A DNA stretch of 64,000 nt, from contig NZ_JADTQG010000007.1 of NCBI RefSeq assembly GCF_016008875.1, positions 186,001 to 250,000 on the forward strand, given 5' to 3'. The stretch is from Ectopseudomonas mendocina. Its GTDB lineage: Bacteria > Pseudomonadota > Gammaproteobacteria > Pseudomonadales > Pseudomonadaceae. Of the stretch, positions 1 to 7,434 are shown in pieces (the first letter of the stretch is position 1; each line of letters begins with the position of its first letter). The notes under the pieces were generated by a model. That model did no database searches. It saw nothing but the letters and a program-made list of their open reading frames with translations, and was not told the DNA's origin. The position numbers were made by a program, and so were the translations under genes.

Positions 1-2183
1 TCACGCTGCGCAAGGGCGATCGCTTGCTTGGCTGCGGCCCTGGTAGACCCCGTCTCCCGCGCTATTTCGTCAGCATCGAGCGGATAGTCGGTTCGCATGC
101 GCTCCCGCACAGTCGGCAGAAGGGATTGCACCGTCGGACGGGCCTCGCGTCCGGTAGTACCCTGGACGGCGCCAGCACTGGCCCCGCCAGTGATCAGCAA
201 GGGCGGCGCCGACGGCCTGGTGGCCTCCGCAGCAGCTCGCTGCGCACGTCCGAGCCCATCAGGGCGAGTCAGCACATCAGCCACGGCCTGATCGGAACGA
301 GAGCGAATGGTGTCACGCAGGCTGCGGCCGGCCTTGCCAACGAACTGGCTGAACAGATTCCCGACAGGCGTACCAGCCAGCGCACTCAGCACCAGATCGC
401 CGCCTACGCTGTCAGCATCGGCCATCTCTGCAGCACGGCGTGCGGTAGCGCTATTACCCAGGCTGCGCCCTGCCGTGGTGGACGCGCTCACCTCGAAGTC
501 CAGCAGATCGCTCCAACGCTGGCGAGAAGCGTCGTCCGGCAGCATGGCCGCCACCTTGGCGCGCATTTCCTTGCTGCGCAGGTATTTGGTCACGTCGGCC
601 ATCTTCGCCGGGTCGTTGCCCATCTTGTTGACGATCGCCGACACAGCGCCGATGCGAAAGCCCTCGAGTTCAGACGGGCTCAGTCTGCCGAGGTTGGCGG
701 CCAGCTCCTCGGCGCTGATGTTCCGGCTCAGGATCGTCCGGCCATTCTCTACAGCGTCGATGAACTGACTTGGCCCGGCCCAAGCCGCTCGAGCCTGACG
801 ATAGGTCGGGCTGTGCTTATCCATGATGCCGAGCAGTCGCTCTCGGATATCCTTGATGACCCGAGCTTCGCCGTAGTCACCAGCACGCTCAAGGGTGCCG
901 ATTTTGCTATCCAGCGACTTTTTGACCAGATCCAGATCACCAGTCGACGGGACGTCCTTCACCGTGAAAGAACCGTCCTCTTTCAGATCGATGAATTTCC
1001 CTTGAAAAGTTCTACCCTCGTTCGCCGCACGACGCGCCGCGAGCCTGTATCCCTCCTGCATCGCCGGGCGCTCGAATATTTTTTCCAACTCATGCGACCA
1101 GGGCACGGCCTCGCTGTAAGCTCGCTGGTAGAGCGGCTGGGCATCACGTGAGCGCTGCGCCATTGCGTCTTCCAACGCCTGACGTGCACTGCGCTGATTA
1201 CCGGTGGCGCGGCCAAGATCTTCAGCCGCACGGCTGAAGCTGTCGCGCTCGCTCTTGGTCAACTCCTGCAGCGCCTCGGTGAGCCGTTGGGGCTGCCCCT
1301 GCTGCCGCTCCGTAAGCACTGGAATTACCTGCGAACGGCCAGCGCCTGGCGTCTGCGCCACGCGCTCGAGCAGCCCCTGAACGTTCTCCCCGCCGGCGTC
1401 GGCGGGCATGGCAGCACCAGGGTAGCGCTGCTGCAGCTCATCAGCCTGGCGACGGAACTGGTCGACGCTCATGCCGTCACGCTCCAGCGCGCGTTCCACC
1501 TGCTGCACCGCCGAGCGCTCAGGTGATCGCATGGCGCCAGCCGCAGCCCGGCCACCCATCAGCACCAGTGGAATGCCGGCACCGATTGCAGCGCCAGTGG
1601 TCATTCCATCAACAGCGCCTGGCAATCGCTCCAGCAAATCGCCTTCAGCAGAACCAAGGCCGTAGGCAGCACCATACGCACCACCCACAGCAGCCCCTTC
1701 ACCGGCCGTTCGCAGCAGGCTCGGGGCTGCCTGGGTAACAGGTATTTGAGAGGCGGCACGCGACACCGGCCCAGCGGCAGTACGGCCTGCAGATGGCAGC
1801 AGAGAAGCCCCACCCGTGACCAACATAGGAAGCAGACCACCAGTGATGCCGCCAGCGGCGCTGGCCATGGGGTTCTTCTCACGCGCCTGGCGATCAAGTG
1901 CCCGCTCGCCCTCGACGTTGCGATCGTAGCGCTCACGCCAGGTATCACCGTCATTGCCACTTCCGATGACAGGGTTCAGTGTTGCCGACAGCGCGCTACT
2001 GACCTCGTCGGCAAAGCCCAAGGTCAGACCATCGTTGATGCCACGCAGCAGCGAGCGGCCGGTACTGATGCCTGCATCCACACTCTGCTGTCCTGCTGGC
2101 TGTTCAACCGGGGCGCTTTTCCATGCTGGCTGCTGCTCGCTCTCTCCCTCCACCAGAGGGGCATCTTTCCAACCGGCCATCAT
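1..2183 (-). CDS. Large prophage virion/DNA-ejection-type protein (C-terminus outside window)
   Basis: Open frame of 727 codons read leftward, still open at the window edge. The ATG at 2183 overlaps the TGA of the upstream gene and has GGAGG four bases before it. The N-terminus carries a short repeated motif, WKDAP (residues 5-9) and WKSAP (21-25). A glycine/alanine-rich, membrane-active-looking stretch follows (about residues 90-210), then a long charged helical region. Motifs of this WKxAP kind and Gly/Ala-rich segments are known from podophage proteins that are ejected with the DNA, so an internal virion role is inferred; no enzymatic motif is visible. It is translationally coupled to the gene starting at 3805. 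Exact family is uncertain. Confidence 0.7.
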   Translation of the reverse strand, partial: MMAGWKDAPLVEGESEQQPAWKSAPVEQPAGQQSVDAGISTGRSLLRGINDGLTLGFADEVSSALSATLNPVIGSGNDGDTWRERYDRNVEGERALDRQAREKNPMASAAGGITGGLLPMLVTGGASLLPSAGRTAAGPVSRAASQIPVTQAAPSLLRTAGEGAAVGGAYGAAYGLGSAEGDLLERLPGAVDGMTTGAAIGAGIPLVLMGGRAAAGAMRSPERSAVQQVERALERDGMSVDQFRRQADELQQRYPGAAMPADAGGENVQGLLERVAQTPGAGRSQVIPVLTERQQGQPQRLTEALQELTKSERDSFSRAAEDLGRATGNQRSARQALEDAMAQRSRDAQPLYQRAYSEAVPWSHELEKIFERPAMQEGYRLAARRAANEGRTFQGKFIDLKEDGSFTVKDVPSTGDLDLVKKSLDSKIGTLERAGDYGEARVIKDIRERLLGIMDKHSPTYRQARAAWAGPSQFIDAVENGRTILSRNISAEELAANLGRLSPSELEGFRIGAVSAIVNKMGNDPAKMADVTKYLRSKEMRAKVAAMLPDDASRQRWSDLLDFEVSASTTAGRSLGNSATARRAAEMADADSVGGDLVLSALAGTPVGNLFSQFVGKAGRSLRDTIRSRSDQAVADVLTRPDGLGRAQRAAAEATRPSAPPLLITGGASAGAVQGTTGREARPTVQSLLPTVRERMRTDYPLDADEIARETGSTRAAAKQAIALAQR

Positions 2184-3805
2184 GGTTTCCTCCGGGTAGA
2201 GCCATCAGGAGCGATGAATAGCGACCCTGATGGCAAAGCGTTGTACCCAGCGTCATCATTGATTCGAGCTGGCCCCGATGCGCTGTTTCGCTGCCCATCT
2301 CGAAGCGGGGCGGCCTTACGCTCGGCAGTGCCAAGACCACCACGGATTGACTCCAGAGCGCGCGTCCGAGCTTCAGCTTTCTGATTGAGCACCTGATCGC
2401 TATCACCAGCCTGCGGGAGATACATTTTCCCGTATATTTCCATTTCCTGACTGGTGATAGCTGCGCCGGTGTCTTTTCGGAGGATGGCCGATAGCACCTC
2501 TCGGCCTGATTGCTCAGCCTGCTGTCGCTCTTGCGACACCATGCTGTTAGCCAATGAGGAATCACCCACCCAGGGAGTGCCGCGAATTACCGTATCGGCC
2601 AGCCCTCGCAACCGGCCACGCTCACCTGATGCACGCCCAGTCAACGCATCGCCCTGATTCGCCAATTGAGCGTTGGCCTCATTGCCGCGGGTGTAGTAGC
2701 CCAGATCCTTGCTCTGTTGCTCGGTGAGTTTCAGTGCATCGCCATTACTGCTCGCGGGCTTAGCCTGATTCGACATGAATGCTTTGGGATCAGCCTGCAT
2801 CAAATATTTGCGTTCAGCCCTAGTCCGAGCCTCCCCCTGCAGACTTGGATCATCCAAGCCGGCCAGAATGCCATCCAGCGTCTGCTGACGTTTGATATCC
2901 ATGTCGCCAGCCTGGAGTTGCTGCTGCAGACGCTGCCGCTCCAGTTGGCTGGTGAGACGTTCATCCATGCCAGAGATGATGCTTTGCTGGGTTTGCTGCC
3001 TGGTGAACTCGGTGTCGGCTTGCCGTTCCTCGAGCCTGGCCCGTTGGCGATCGCCCAAGGTTGGCGAACGAGAGCTGTCACGCACAATGGTGAGGCGCCC
3101 GCCGTTGTTGCCGAGCTCACCGCGCTGGCGAATCTCGTTCATCTTGGCGCGCTCTTGATTGGCGCGTTCGAAGGTATCGATGGCCCTTCGTGCATCACCT
3201 GGATCACCTTGCGAGAAAGTACCGAGGCCATCCCCGATCCCTCCAATACCACCAGACGGCATTGCCCGAGCAGAAGAAACTGAACCCGGCGTCGCAGCTT
3301 GATTGCTGAACTCCATCGTCCCGTTAGCACCACGTCGCCCAACAATTTCACCGCCAGTACGATCAGCTCCAATACCCGTTCGGTACCAGTCCCCCGGCTG
3401 CTGCTGAGCTGCAGGGGCCAGGTCGAGCCCATCCAAAAGGCTCATCGGCCGACGGCTCGAAGGATCTGCGACTGGGTTGGCGCCCCCTGCAGTTTGCAAT
3501 TCGGGCTGGATGTCAGCCTGACGCTGCGCCGGCGCATAGTTGGTGATATCGAAGGAAGTCTGCCGAGGTTGAATTGCCGACTCATTAAGCCCGGCAATCT
3601 GCCCAATCAGCGGCACACCCTTGGTAACAGGCTGGTCGTACTGTGCCTGCATACGCTGAGCTCGGGCGGGATCACCTGGTACCGGCTGGCCTGCTGCGCC
3701 AGCCTGAGCCAGCCCCCTCTGAGCTGGTGGGTAGTTCGTAATATCAAAGCTGGTTTGCTTGCGCTTCGCTCCTGGCAAGCCCAGATCATCGTCGTTTGCA
3801 GGCAT
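2180..3805 (-). CDS. Prophage structural protein with duplicated N-terminal QTSFDITNY motif
   Basis: A 541-residue protein, first gene of the leftward operon, with AGAGGG seven bases before the ATG. The N-terminus contains an almost exact duplication: QTSFDITNYPPAQR at residues 17-30 and QTSFDITNYAPAQR at 82-95. The rest is low-complexity: Gly/Pro/Gln-rich to about residue 210, then strongly helical and charged with many Gln, Arg and Glu (about 215-350), consistent with coiled coil. There is no signal peptide, membrane segment or catalytic motif. Coupling to the large downstream ejection-type protein suggests an internal virion or scaffold partner. Function is inferred from context only. Confidence 0.65.
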   Translation of the reverse strand: MPANDDDLGLPGAKRKQTSFDITNYPPAQRGLAQAGAAGQPVPGDPARAQRMQAQYDQPVTKGVPLIGQIAGLNESAIQPRQTSFDITNYAPAQRQADIQPELQTAGGANPVADPSSRRPMSLLDGLDLAPAAQQQPGDWYRTGIGADRTGGEIVGRRGANGTMEFSNQAATPGSVSSARAMPSGGIGGIGDGLGTFSQGDPGDARRAIDTFERANQERAKMNEIRQRGELGNNGGRLTIVRDSSRSPTLGDRQRARLEERQADTEFTRQQTQQSIISGMDERLTSQLERQRLQQQLQAGDMDIKRQQTLDGILAGLDDPSLQGEARTRAERKYLMQADPKAFMSNQAKPASSNGDALKLTEQQSKDLGYYTRGNEANAQLANQGDALTGRASGERGRLRGLADTVIRGTPWVGDSSLANSMVSQERQQAEQSGREVLSAILRKDTGAAITSQEMEIYGKMYLPQAGDSDQVLNQKAEARTRALESIRGGLGTAERKAAPLRDGQRNSASGPARINDDAGYNALPSGSLFIAPDGSTRRKP

Positions 3806-3902
3806 CTGATAGCCCTCTTTTCCGTTGACTCGAGGGCTCTGGTTATGTCACTGGCCGATACGCGCAAGCGCTAATGTGCGGGCTTTCACTGTCACGCAGG
3901 CG

Positions 3903-4535
3903 ATGGTTTACTTGACGCATCACATGCGAGGCCTATTCATCGTGGGTAAGCAACTGACAGACATGCTCAGAGAGCTCACCGACCAGCGAGATGACTGGGA
4001 GAAGCGTGAGCTGCCAAACCTACCGACAGGCGAGATCGATATCAGCGCGTGGGTGAAGATCACTGGCGTCGGCCTAGGCAGCTATGGCCAGTACTTGATC
4101 TCCGAGCGCGGCGTGTCTTTCAAAGGCTGGACGGCCGACCAGATTGCTGAAGCTCCGGTTTGGCAGCAACCCGATATGCTCGCCGAAAATGAGCACTGCC
4201 TATCCTTTCCTTGCACACCACAGCAACTCCTCGACTTTGTCAGGGGCGACGTATCTGGTTGCCTGGGTTCACTGGAACATCCAGTCGAGGCGCTCGTCAG
4301 TAACAAGCCGACACTCCTAGAAGAGCGTATCGGCAAAATACTTGCTGCCTGCCGACAACTCGGATACGACCCGCTGAATATCCCCTATGCCGGTAAACCT
4401 GCCATAAAAGAAATCTGCCTCAGAGCCCCCAAGCTGTTCACCGAAGAAACGTTCAGAAAGGCCTACAGCAAGGCCTCTACTACCAGCCAAATACGACACT
4501 CCGGTCGTGAAAAATACGCGGGCAAAGGGAAATAA
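3903..4535 (+). CDS. Hypothetical phage protein, first gene of the rightward module
   Basis: About 210 residues if started at the ATG at 3903; another ATG lies at 3924, and no start has a good ribosome site. The frame is open further upstream but that part looks non-coding. The C-terminal third (about 145-210) contains GYDPLNIPYAGKPAIKEICL followed by LFTEETFRKAYSKA, a short helical module of a kind seen at the ends of small phage/plasmid proteins. It starts about 100 bases from the leftward virion operon, so the gap must hold divergent promoters. I do not recognise a function. Confidence 0.55.
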   Translation: MVYLTHHMRGLFIVGKQLTDMLRELTDQRDDWEKRELPNLPTGEIDISAWVKITGVGLGSYGQYLISERGVSFKGWTADQIAEAPVWQQPDMLAENEHCLSFPCTPQQLLDFVRGDVSGCLGSLEHPVEALVSNKPTLLEERIGKILAACRQLGYDPLNIPYAGKPAIKEICLRAPKLFTEETFRKAYSKASTTSQIRHSGREKYAGKGK

Positions 4536-4614
4536 CCCACTTTTCCCACTTTGCGGCCCACTCCCCCTTATCCATCAGGCTGTTCCTGTACCAATCAACA
4601 TCAGGAAACAGCCA

Positions 4615-4887
4615 ATGAACACCCATTCAAGCGAACGCCCCTCAGTTAAAGAAATCCAGTGGGTAAATCCGGCGACCACGCTGATCCGCATTCAAAGCGT
4701 GTGTGATCTCACCGGCCTTAGTCGGGTAGCGATCTACAAGCGAATTGCGACTGATCCAACGTTTCCGCGCCAGGTGCCTTTGAGCGACAGCAAGGCACGC
4801 GGGGCGCCCGTGGGGTTCGTCTTGGCGGAAGTTCAAGCATGGTGTAGCGCCCGGATCGCCAAGCGCGATCAGGAGGCCCAAGTATGA
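4615..4887 (+). CDS. AlpA-family DNA-binding regulator (first copy)
   Basis: A 90-residue protein; ATG at 4615 with AGGA about nine bases upstream. It has the AlpA/MerR-like winged helix arrangement: LIRIQSVCDLTGLSRVAIYKR (about residues 22-42) is the helix-turn-helix, followed by FPRQVPLSD and the VGFVLAEVQAWC segment typical of AlpA proteins. These act as transcription regulators or excisionases in P4-like and other integrated elements. Its TGA overlaps the ATG of the KilA-N gene (ATGA), so the two are translationally coupled. A second AlpA gene lies about 750 bases downstream. Whether this copy is excisionase or activator cannot be told from sequence. Confidence 0.85.
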   Translation: MNTHSSERPSVKEIQWVNPATTLIRIQSVCDLTGLSRVAIYKRIATDPTFPRQVPLSDSKARGAPVGFVLAEVQAWCSARIAKRDQEAQV

Positions 4888-5546
4888 ACGAGCCCATCGT
4901 CCATCATCACCAGCAAACCACTCTGGCCATCGATCCAGTAGACGGGATGGTCAACGCGAGCCTTTTGGTCAAGCGCTTCAGCGGCCGAAATCCTGTTGAA
5001 TATCTGATGCTCGACAGCACACTCCCCACCCTCGCAAGGATCGCCGAAACCAACAGCAAGCCGCTTGCCAGCCATTGGCAGGATGGCCGGTTACGCTCCA
5101 GCCGACGCCCAGAGCTCCTTCGCGAGCTGACCGCCGCCGGCATCATGCGCCAGCAGCCCGGAACAGTTGATGGCCACAGGGCCGCAGCGCCAGGCGTGGC
5201 AGGCAACGGCGTCCGCGACTTCGTGCCAGGCCTGTGGATTCATGCGGACTTGGCGGCAGGTCTGGCCCGATGGGCCGAATGCCGCGGAGAAAGCTGGCGA
5301 CCGAGCCCGCTGGCTGAGTTCGTCGATCAGGTACTGGCCGAGCAAACCGGCGGTAAGGCCACCAACCAGCCCTCAGCGCCAGAGAGCGCGGCCGAGACCT
5401 TCGCCGGCATGGTGAATGCCGCCACCCTGCAGAACCTGCGCGCGATGGATCAGATCCTGATCGACGGCGGCCACTCCCTGATCGAACGCCGGCAAGCCCT
5501 TCAAGTCCGCCTGGCGCAGCAAGCCCCTCAAGGGGGTGACGCATGA
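4884..5546 (+). CDS. KilA-N domain protein
   Basis: A 220-residue protein overlapping the upstream alpA stop by four bases. Residues about 20-140 fit the KilA-N domain: DGMVNASLLVKRFSGRNPVEY near the start, the LDSTLPTLARIAE helix, and the FVPGLWIHADLAAGLARWAE signature (about 110-130). KilA-N domains bind DNA and occur in phage antirepressors and host-lethal proteins of P1 type. A helical tail with MVNAATLQNLRAMDQIL follows. Position between two AlpA genes and just upstream of a c4-type RNA fits an antirepressor/early regulator, as in P1/P7 immunity I. The exact role is inferred. Confidence 0.75.
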   Translation: MNEPIVHHHQQTTLAIDPVDGMVNASLLVKRFSGRNPVEYLMLDSTLPTLARIAETNSKPLASHWQDGRLRSSRRPELLRELTAAGIMRQQPGTVDGHRAAAPGVAGNGVRDFVPGLWIHADLAAGLARWAECRGESWRPSPLAEFVDQVLAEQTGGKATNQPSAPESAAETFAGMVNAATLQNLRAMDQILIDGGHSLIERRQALQVRLAQQAPQGGDA

Positions 5547-5639
5547 GCACCTATACCAACCATCGCAGTCATGAAGGCATTGCGATGACGCCGTCTACAG
5601 TGATTCAAGTATCCCCGAGAAAACACTGGACGGTACGCC

Positions 5640-5894
5640 ATGGAACAAGAATTACCAATCACGCTACCAGACGATTACGTGCTTATCCGTCTGCCGGAAG
5701 TGCTGAGAATGACCGGGCTTTCAAGGACGAGCGTTTACAGACTCATAGCGGCGGGAGACTTTCCGCAGCCGGTGCCGCTAACCGACTCTACGCACCAAAG
5801 TGCGCCAATTGGGTTTCTGTTGAGCGAGATGAAAACCTGGGTAAGGCAGCGTTTGGAGGCTCGAAACAGCAACACGCCTCCGGCAATCTTGTAG
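5640..5894 (+). CDS. AlpA-family DNA-binding regulator (second copy)
   Basis: An 84-residue protein. The core YVLIRLPEVLRMTGLSRTSVYR (about residues 13-34) is the AlpA helix-turn-helix, followed by LIAAGDFPQPVPLTD and the IGFLLSEMKTWVRQR segment. It shares layout and several motif residues with the AlpA encoded at 4615, including TGLSR, FP-QVPL/FPQPVPL and the P-GF-L-E pattern, so the two look like diverged paralogues. The start has no strong ribosome site, and a stronger start site lies 97 bases upstream in another frame. It sits immediately before the c4 leader and probably regulates that promoter or excision. Confidence 0.8.
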   Translation: MEQELPITLPDDYVLIRLPEVLRMTGLSRTSVYRLIAAGDFPQPVPLTDSTHQSAPIGFLLSEMKTWVRQRLEARNSNTPPAIL

Positions 5895-5931
5895 TTGATA
5901 CTGGCGGCAACTGGCGCTATGGTTCGCCAGT
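5895..5931 (+). promoter_or_regulatory. Candidate c4 promoter with palindromic operator over the -10
   Basis: TTGATA (5895-5900) and TATGGT (5918-5923) are 17 bases apart, a plausible sigma-70 promoter. A perfect palindrome ACTGGCG-N8-CGCCAGT (5910-5916 and 5925-5931) is centred on the -10, as expected of a repressor operator. Two more short hairpins follow (5932-5947 and 5950-5965). No second copy of the palindrome was noticed. Confidence 0.35.
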
Positions 5932-5983
5932 CGCGGTAAGTCCCGCGGCCGACCTTGGCCGGTCGAGCATAAATAGGCGCACA

Positions 5984-6012
5984 AGCGCCAAGCAGTACAC
6001 GGGCGCTTTTTT
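5984..6012 (+). terminator. Intrinsic-terminator-like hairpin before the c4 RNA
   Basis: AGCGCC (5984-5989) pairs with GGCGCT (6002-6007), followed by six T residues. An alternative pairing, CGGGC (6000-6004) with GCCCG (6016-6020), would disrupt the terminator hairpin, so it may be one state of a switch within the leader. Confidence 0.4.
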
Positions 6013-6025
6013 GTTGCCCGCGTTT

Positions 6026-6140
6026 TATGGCAGCTGTGCGCGGGACACCTTCGGGTGTGCCGGGTTCCTATTTGCCCGGTCGGCCAACCTGCGTACAGCT
6101 GTCACCATCCCTCGCTTGGCCGCGAACGGTGGCAGCTCCC
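6026..6140 (+). ncRNA. c4-type antisense RNA leader
   Basis: The fold matches phage c4 antisense RNA (P1/P7 and many prophages). CAGCTGT (6031-6037) pairs with ACAGCTG (6095-6101) as the closing stem. Inside are a GACACC-TTCG-GGTGTGC-like hairpin (about 6043-6060) and a CCGGG/CCCGG hairpin (about 6060-6079), then the conserved stretch GGCCAACCTGCGTACAGCTG. Downstream, GGTGGCAGC (6129-6137) is complementary to GCTGTCACC (6098-6106) apart from one G-T pair, giving the self-complementary pair through which c4 RNAs control translation. It lies just upstream of the first small gene of the early operon. The identification rests on remembered c4 consensus features plus the visible stems. Confidence 0.75.
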
Positions 6141-6157
6141 AAATAGGAGCTACACCC

Positions 6158-6328
6158 ATGCAACACGCCCTAAATCCGTCCGCAGCTCAGCAACACGCTG
6201 CTGCCTGGCGCGCCCGCGCGATCGCCGCCCTTCATTCCGACTCAAGCCTGTCCGTCCGCCTGGCGCGCTACAACGCCGCGATGGCCCGCGCCCGCGCTCT
6301 GGAAGCTCAGGAGGTGGACCATGTCTGA
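6158..6328 (+). CDS. Small early phage protein directly after the c4 leader
   Basis: A 56-residue protein with ATG at 6158 and GGAG eight bases upstream. The sequence is alanine-rich and amphipathic-helical (QQHAAAWRARAIAALH, ARYNAAMARARALEAQ) with no known motif. Its end overlaps the start of the next gene by eight bases. Placement right behind the c4 complementarity makes it the likely target, or relay, of c4-mediated translational control. Confidence 0.6.
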   Translation: MQHALNPSAAQQHAAAWRARAIAALHSDSSLSVRLARYNAAMARARALEAQEVDHV

Positions 6329-6590
6329 CCTCGACTCCCTGACAATCGATGTCGCCGACGTGCGAGCCGTGGCTCGCGTCGAGCTGCAAACCATCCGCAC
6401 GCAACTGCAGGCGATCGGCGCGGCCTGCAGCGACCCTGCCCTGATGCAATTGATTGCTGCTGCACAGCACCAGGTGACCGAAGCGAATGACGTCATCGCA
6501 GGTCAAGTGGCCTTCCTCGCTCAAGGCTTGGAGCAGTTCGCTGCCACCGCCCTGGGCCAGAAGATCAGCGTAAAGGAGGTTCGGCCATGA
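6321..6590 (+). CDS. Small hypothetical phage protein
   Basis: An 89-residue, mostly helical protein with AGGAGGTG before the ATG. It is rich in Ala, Gln and Leu, has no cysteine pair or membrane segment apart from one Cys near residue 36, and could form a helical bundle. It overlaps both neighbours by a few bases and is therefore part of one translationally coupled early operon. No function recognised. Confidence 0.7.
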   Translation: MSDLDSLTIDVADVRAVARVELQTIRTQLQAIGAACSDPALMQLIAAAQHQVTEANDVIAGQVAFLAQGLEQFAATALGQKISVKEVRP

Positions 6591-6850
6591 GCATTGCATT
6601 GGGACGAACCAAGTCGGATGCCGACCTGATGAGCCGTTCGGGGTATGCCATCGACGCCATCGCTAAGCTGCTGGCGGAAGAATCGCTGAAGCGCGCGGAG
6701 GGTGATAGTGAAGGGCTCATGGACGGTTATCAGGAAGGCGGTCTGCTGGAGGCGATCAAGCTGATCGGCCGCGGTCTCTGCGTTGCAGGAGAAGACCTCC
6801 AGGCGCTGATTGAGCAGGTGGAAACCGAAGCCCACGGAGGTGCCCAATGA
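6587..6850 (+). CDS. Small hypothetical phage protein
   Basis: An 87-residue acidic, helical protein. The ATG at 6587 overlaps the TGA of the previous gene and has AAAGGAGG upstream. The middle holds SGYAIDAIAKLLAEESLKRAEGDSEG followed by a glycine turn and a second helix ending EDLQALIEQVETEA. No recognised domain; it belongs to the small-gene string between the c4 leader and the replication genes. Confidence 0.7.
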   Translation: MSIALGRTKSDADLMSRSGYAIDAIAKLLAEESLKRAEGDSEGLMDGYQEGGLLEAIKLIGRGLCVAGEDLQALIEQVETEAHGGAQ

Positions 6851-7203
6851 CCGACAAGCAGACACCACAGATCCGCTCTCGCGATGACCTGAGCTTCACC
6901 ACGCGCTATGAGCACGGACGCTTGGTCAACTGGCCACGGAACAATCCAGGCGTCAACGGCGACTGGGAAAAGGGCATCGACTTTCTCGAGGGTGAGATAG
7001 CTGCGCTGGCCGCATTCGACGAGACAGAGGCCTTCCATGCCATCGAGTTCGCCATCTGCGGCATGGCTCACCGAGTCACCTCCCTTGAGGGTGGCTTTGC
7101 TGAGTCGATAGCGCGCGCCGCTGTACTCGGCCTACGCGCCATGCGCAACGGGGCGGCTCGCTTCGAGCCAGCGGACGATGACGATTCGGAGGAGGACGTA
7201 TGA
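6847..7203 (+). CDS. Small hypothetical phage protein with acidic tail
   Basis: A 118-residue protein with GGAGG before the ATG, overlapping its upstream neighbour by four bases. The N-terminal 45 residues look extended and basic. A helical core (about 45-105) contains AFDETEAFHAIEFAICGMAHRV and FAESIARAAVLGLRAMRNG, and the end is a run of acidic residues (DDDDSEED). No domain recognised. Part of the coupled early operon. Confidence 0.7.
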   Translation: MTDKQTPQIRSRDDLSFTTRYEHGRLVNWPRNNPGVNGDWEKGIDFLEGEIAALAAFDETEAFHAIEFAICGMAHRVTSLEGGFAESIARAAVLGLRAMRNGAARFEPADDDDSEEDV

Positions 7204-7430
7204 GAAGCCCTTCCGAACTTCTGAGCGCACTTGGTGACTGCGAGCTCGGCCGCCTCATCGAGATGACCGACTCGCCACACCTGACTGGGCGCGAACACGC
7301 CCATGCAAAGGGCTGGCTTCTCGGTTACTTGCTGTGCTTACGAGATCTGGGACGCATCACCGTCGAAGAGTATGAGGCCTGGGCTTCAGACATGAGCCAA
7401 CTCGCTGTAGCCATCAAGCCAGAGGAATAA
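7200..7430 (+). CDS. Small hypothetical phage protein
   Basis: A 76-residue protein with GGAGG just before an ATGA overlap with the previous gene. It is largely helical (LLSALGDCELGRLIEM, HAKGWLLGYLLCLRDLGRITVEEYEAWAS). The second half resembles the small accessory helix-turn proteins common in Pseudomonas prophage early regions, but no named family can be assigned. It ends four bases before the primase-like gene. Confidence 0.7.
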   Translation: MRSPSELLSALGDCELGRLIEMTDSPHLTGREHAHAKGWLLGYLLCLRDLGRITVEEYEAWASDMSQLAVAIKPEE

Positions 7431-7434
7431 CTCA

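Larger units (their letters stand above)
5543..6328 (+). other. Long open frame overlapping alpA2 and the c4 region; possible ash-like product
   Basis: A 261-codon frame starts at an ATG that overlaps the KilA-N stop (ATGA) and has an unusually strong AGGGGGTG ribosome site. It runs out of frame through the second alpA gene and the whole c4 RNA region, and its last 57 codons coincide with the small gene at 6158-6328. Automated pipelines often call Ash-family proteins over c4-type leaders. The translated middle looks like a shadow of the AlpA and hairpin sequence. I treat the start as possibly real (leader peptide or overlapping gene) and the full product as doubtful. Confidence 0.25.

Noticed and set aside
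24-1151. 375-codon plus-strand frame at the left edge
   Set aside because: It is antisense to the long leftward virion-type frame, which has a good start site, coupling and consistent protein composition across 727 codons.
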